This document shows, piece after piece, positions 62,045 to 64,000 of a stretch of 64,000 nucleotides of DNA (the first letter of the stretch is position 1; every line of letters begins with the position of its first letter). The position numbers and the translations under genes were made by a program. Location: positions 25,795,150 through 25,859,149 of the forward strand of contig CM035233.1 of assembly GCA_020226215.1 (NCBI GenBank), in the 5' to 3' direction. The notes below the pieces were generated by a model, which saw nothing but the letters and a program-made list of their open reading frames with translations, did not search any database and had not been told where the DNA came from. This stretch comes from Sindora glabra. Taxonomy: Eukaryota; Streptophyta; Magnoliopsida; Fabales; Fabaceae.

Positions 62045-62935
62045 CAAACATCTATAACTTAAATACATCCTCAAAATTTATATAAAAGGCATATAAATAA
62101 AAATCTTTTAAAAAACTTGCATAAGAGATTGGAGAAATGAAAAGGTCAAAAATCTAAGAAATAAAAGTAAGAAAAGCATCTTTTATATTTTTAAAATAAT
62201 GGCTTATAACGTTGCATTTGCTTCATACTTAGTGTTGGTTGAAGGAGTACCAATAGCTGACTAACATTTGGTGAATGACGGAGTCAATCTAGGGTTCTGC
62301 AAAGGAAGTTAGCTATAGATAGAGATATAGATTGAGCTTGGAAATAAAGAAAAGGGAGAGTGAGTATAATAATAAGGAAAAATAATACTTCCTTTATTTA
62401 TAGCACATAAATGCCACTAATCATAAATTTTATATATTAGTTATTTTAGGGACTGACATCTAAAATATAATTGGAAGAAAATATGTTAATTTTTTTAAGA
62501 ATTAACAAAAAATTTTCTTTATATTTTCAAAAATGTCATTATTCTAGTGGCTTTACACATTAGTTATTTTAGGAGCTAACATTTAAAGTTTCATGGGATG
62601 AAAAGATGTCTTTTTTTTAAAAAGACTTGTCATTTAAAATTTTTTCATATTTTCAAATATACCACCGCTCCGATGAATTTAGACATTGATTATTTTAGGA
62701 AACAACATTATAATATATTAAAATGCTAGTTGTTTGTAAAAAAAAGTAAAATAAAATAAAATGTCATTGTATCATGAAAAAGTTATCTTTATAATAGTTA
62801 CACTATCTACAATCAAATAGTTAACATACAAATAGCAACTAAGATTTTATATAAATTTAGTTACAATAAATTTAATTGATATAAAATGGCAATGCTAACA
62901 TCAATCAACTTATAATCATCTATTTTATAGTATAA

Positions 62936-63320
62936 GTAAGATGTCAATTATTTATATTACTATCATTATCTTTTGTAATTAAAATACTGAATATGTAGAT
63001 AAGAAAGGAGAGATAAATAATTTATTCTATTAGTAGAAACATATGAAAAATGAGAGACAAACAATTTTGAAAATTTACTCTAACATTTTATTGCTTTACG
63101 TATATACGTGATTTATAAGATGGTCATCAACTTGTACTACAAATACACTGAATCATGAATAAATAATCATAATAAAATCAATATGTTTGACAACATATTG
63201 CATAAAACTAAATTTACAAACATATGTATCATTGAACTCATTCTTAATGCTATAAATTCCCATGCATTAAAGACTACTCTATTTGTATCACTTGCAATCC
63301 AAAAGTCTTAACAATACATT
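62936..63320. other. AT-rich stretch, nothing recognised
   Basis: No frame, element end or repeat can be supported between the end of CACTA copy G2 and the next foldback repeat. Confidence 0.4.
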
Positions 63321-64000
63321 AACCCTCATTACTAACTCTTAGGTTTGGGTGGAATATGAGGATAGCTCACCTTCTTTCTGTACATTTAGAAATACAATGA
63401 ATCTTTTTAAAGCATCTTATCATCCATTCCTTAAAAATGATATTAGAGAATGGAAGGGAAGATTCAAAAAGAAGATAAATGAAATCAAATTTCTCATCTG
63501 TACAAACCTATAAAGGTTATATCCAAAAGGAAAGGTAAAAAAATGATCGATTATAAAACTACAAATTAAGTTGCAAAAATTAACACAAAAGGTAAAAATC
63601 CTTACTTTCATGTTTTTGCCTTTTTAGTAAGTGCATAACCTCTCATACTTAACAATATGCTAACAAATCTTTAATACTATAAAATAATTAGTAAGCAAAA
63701 ACACAAAACTAAAGAGAATCACTTTAAGGTGGAAAGTGAGCATACTTCAATAGAAAGAGAATCATTTTAGAATTGAAAGAGTTTTACGATGAAATTTGTA
63801 AATGATATCATGATTTTATTATTTATTTTCAACTTATGCTTTGCTTTTTGCACTATTATAAGTTTCCATGTCAGTTACTTAAAAAAAACCATTGTCTATA
63901 TTAAACTAACGTTATTCTACTATAGAATTTTATATATTGGTTATTAAATCAAAACTAACGTCATAGCATAACTAAAATATTTTGTTTGGCTTGCTTTTTT
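63321..64000 (+). repeat. Foldback repeat family D, copy D3 (runs off the edge)
   Basis: The lead-in CCTCATTACTAACTCTTAGG and GTTTGGGTGGAA matches D2 unit 2. TAGCTCACCTTC matches unit 3 and CTGTACATTTAGAAATAC matches unit 1, so this copy joins arm segments found separately in the other units. The foldback is decayed: the arm 63361-63440 faces GAATGGAAGGGAAGATTC and AAATTTCTCATCTGTAC (63451-63505). Subterminal-type motifs (GTCAGTTACTT..ACCATTGTC) follow at 63870-63990. The copy continues past the window. Confidence 0.55.

Larger units (their letters stand above)
46523..62935 (+). mobile_element. CACTA-like element G2, split by the gypsy element
   Basis: The left end CATTACTACAAAAATGCAAG (46523-46557) is followed by the gypsy insertion 46558-61498 and resumes at 61499. 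The right half aligns with copy G1 (AGGCTTTCCCATTAGAATATTTATA against AGCATTCCCACTAAAATATTTATA, TTTATTTATAGCACA, and others) and ends near TATTTTATAGTATA around 62935. Without the gypsy it is about 1.5 kb, the size of G1. It is non-coding, so non-autonomous. The triplet before the left end is CAA; the right border is too decayed to test. Confidence 0.6.

Overview
The window is strongly AT-rich nuclear DNA from a flowering plant. No intact protein-coding gene, rRNA, tRNA or CRISPR array is visible. What can be recognised is a nested graveyard of plant transposable elements: Ty3/gypsy with a Tekay/Del-like integrase tail, Ty1/copia, CACTA-type DNA elements, one hAT element and small foldback repeats. 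Reading frames are broken by stops, and many changes are C-to-T or G-to-A. That pattern fits long-term methylation and deamination in silent heterochromatin or a gene-poor arm. I do not assign a species.

Layout. 1-6.1 kb holds unrecognised sequence, a small MITE (1885-2035), stacked CACTA ends (to 2654), a foldback repeat (D1, 2660-3960), a 388-bp tandem duplication (4580-5335) and a CACTA right end (5933). 6.15-16.29 kb is one minus-strand 4.4-kb-class gypsy LTR (family B). It is split by a second LTR (family A, 7933-14681), which is itself split by a third (family C, 10106-13572) with a perfect 5-bp target duplication. LTR C carries the only GC-rich, CpG-retaining stretch of the window (about 10.6-11.3 kb). 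17.8-21.4 kb is a CACTA-like block with three tandem, diverged units, each holding a long foldback. 24.6-32.8 kb is a decayed copia element on the plus strand (gag zinc knuckle, protease, integrase, reverse transcriptase, RNase H, polypurine tract). It is interrupted by a family A solo LTR (25932-28984) and a copia-type solo LTR (29923-31543). 34763-36033 is a hAT-type element with a perfect 8-bp duplication. 36.3-41.6 kb is another family B LTR with an 866-bp LTR-like insert. 41842-44409 is a plus-strand family A solo LTR. 46558-61498 is a complete but dead gypsy element on the minus strand, with both 4.4-kb LTRs, primer site and polypurine tract. It landed 35 bp inside a CACTA element (46523 to about 62935) and was then hit in its RNase H region by another CACTA element (52755-54287). 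The last kilobase holds another copy of the foldback family.

The insertions give a readable order of events: CACTA G2, then gypsy B3/B4, then CACTA G1; LTR B1, then LTR A1, then LTR C; copia, then LTR A2 and the 1.6-kb copia LTR. The observations most worth following are the foldback family with miRNA-precursor-like hairpins and the CpG-retaining promoter-like island inside solo LTR C.

All comparisons were made by eye between parts of this window and against remembered family motifs. No database search or alignment program was run, so borders without target duplications are approximate.
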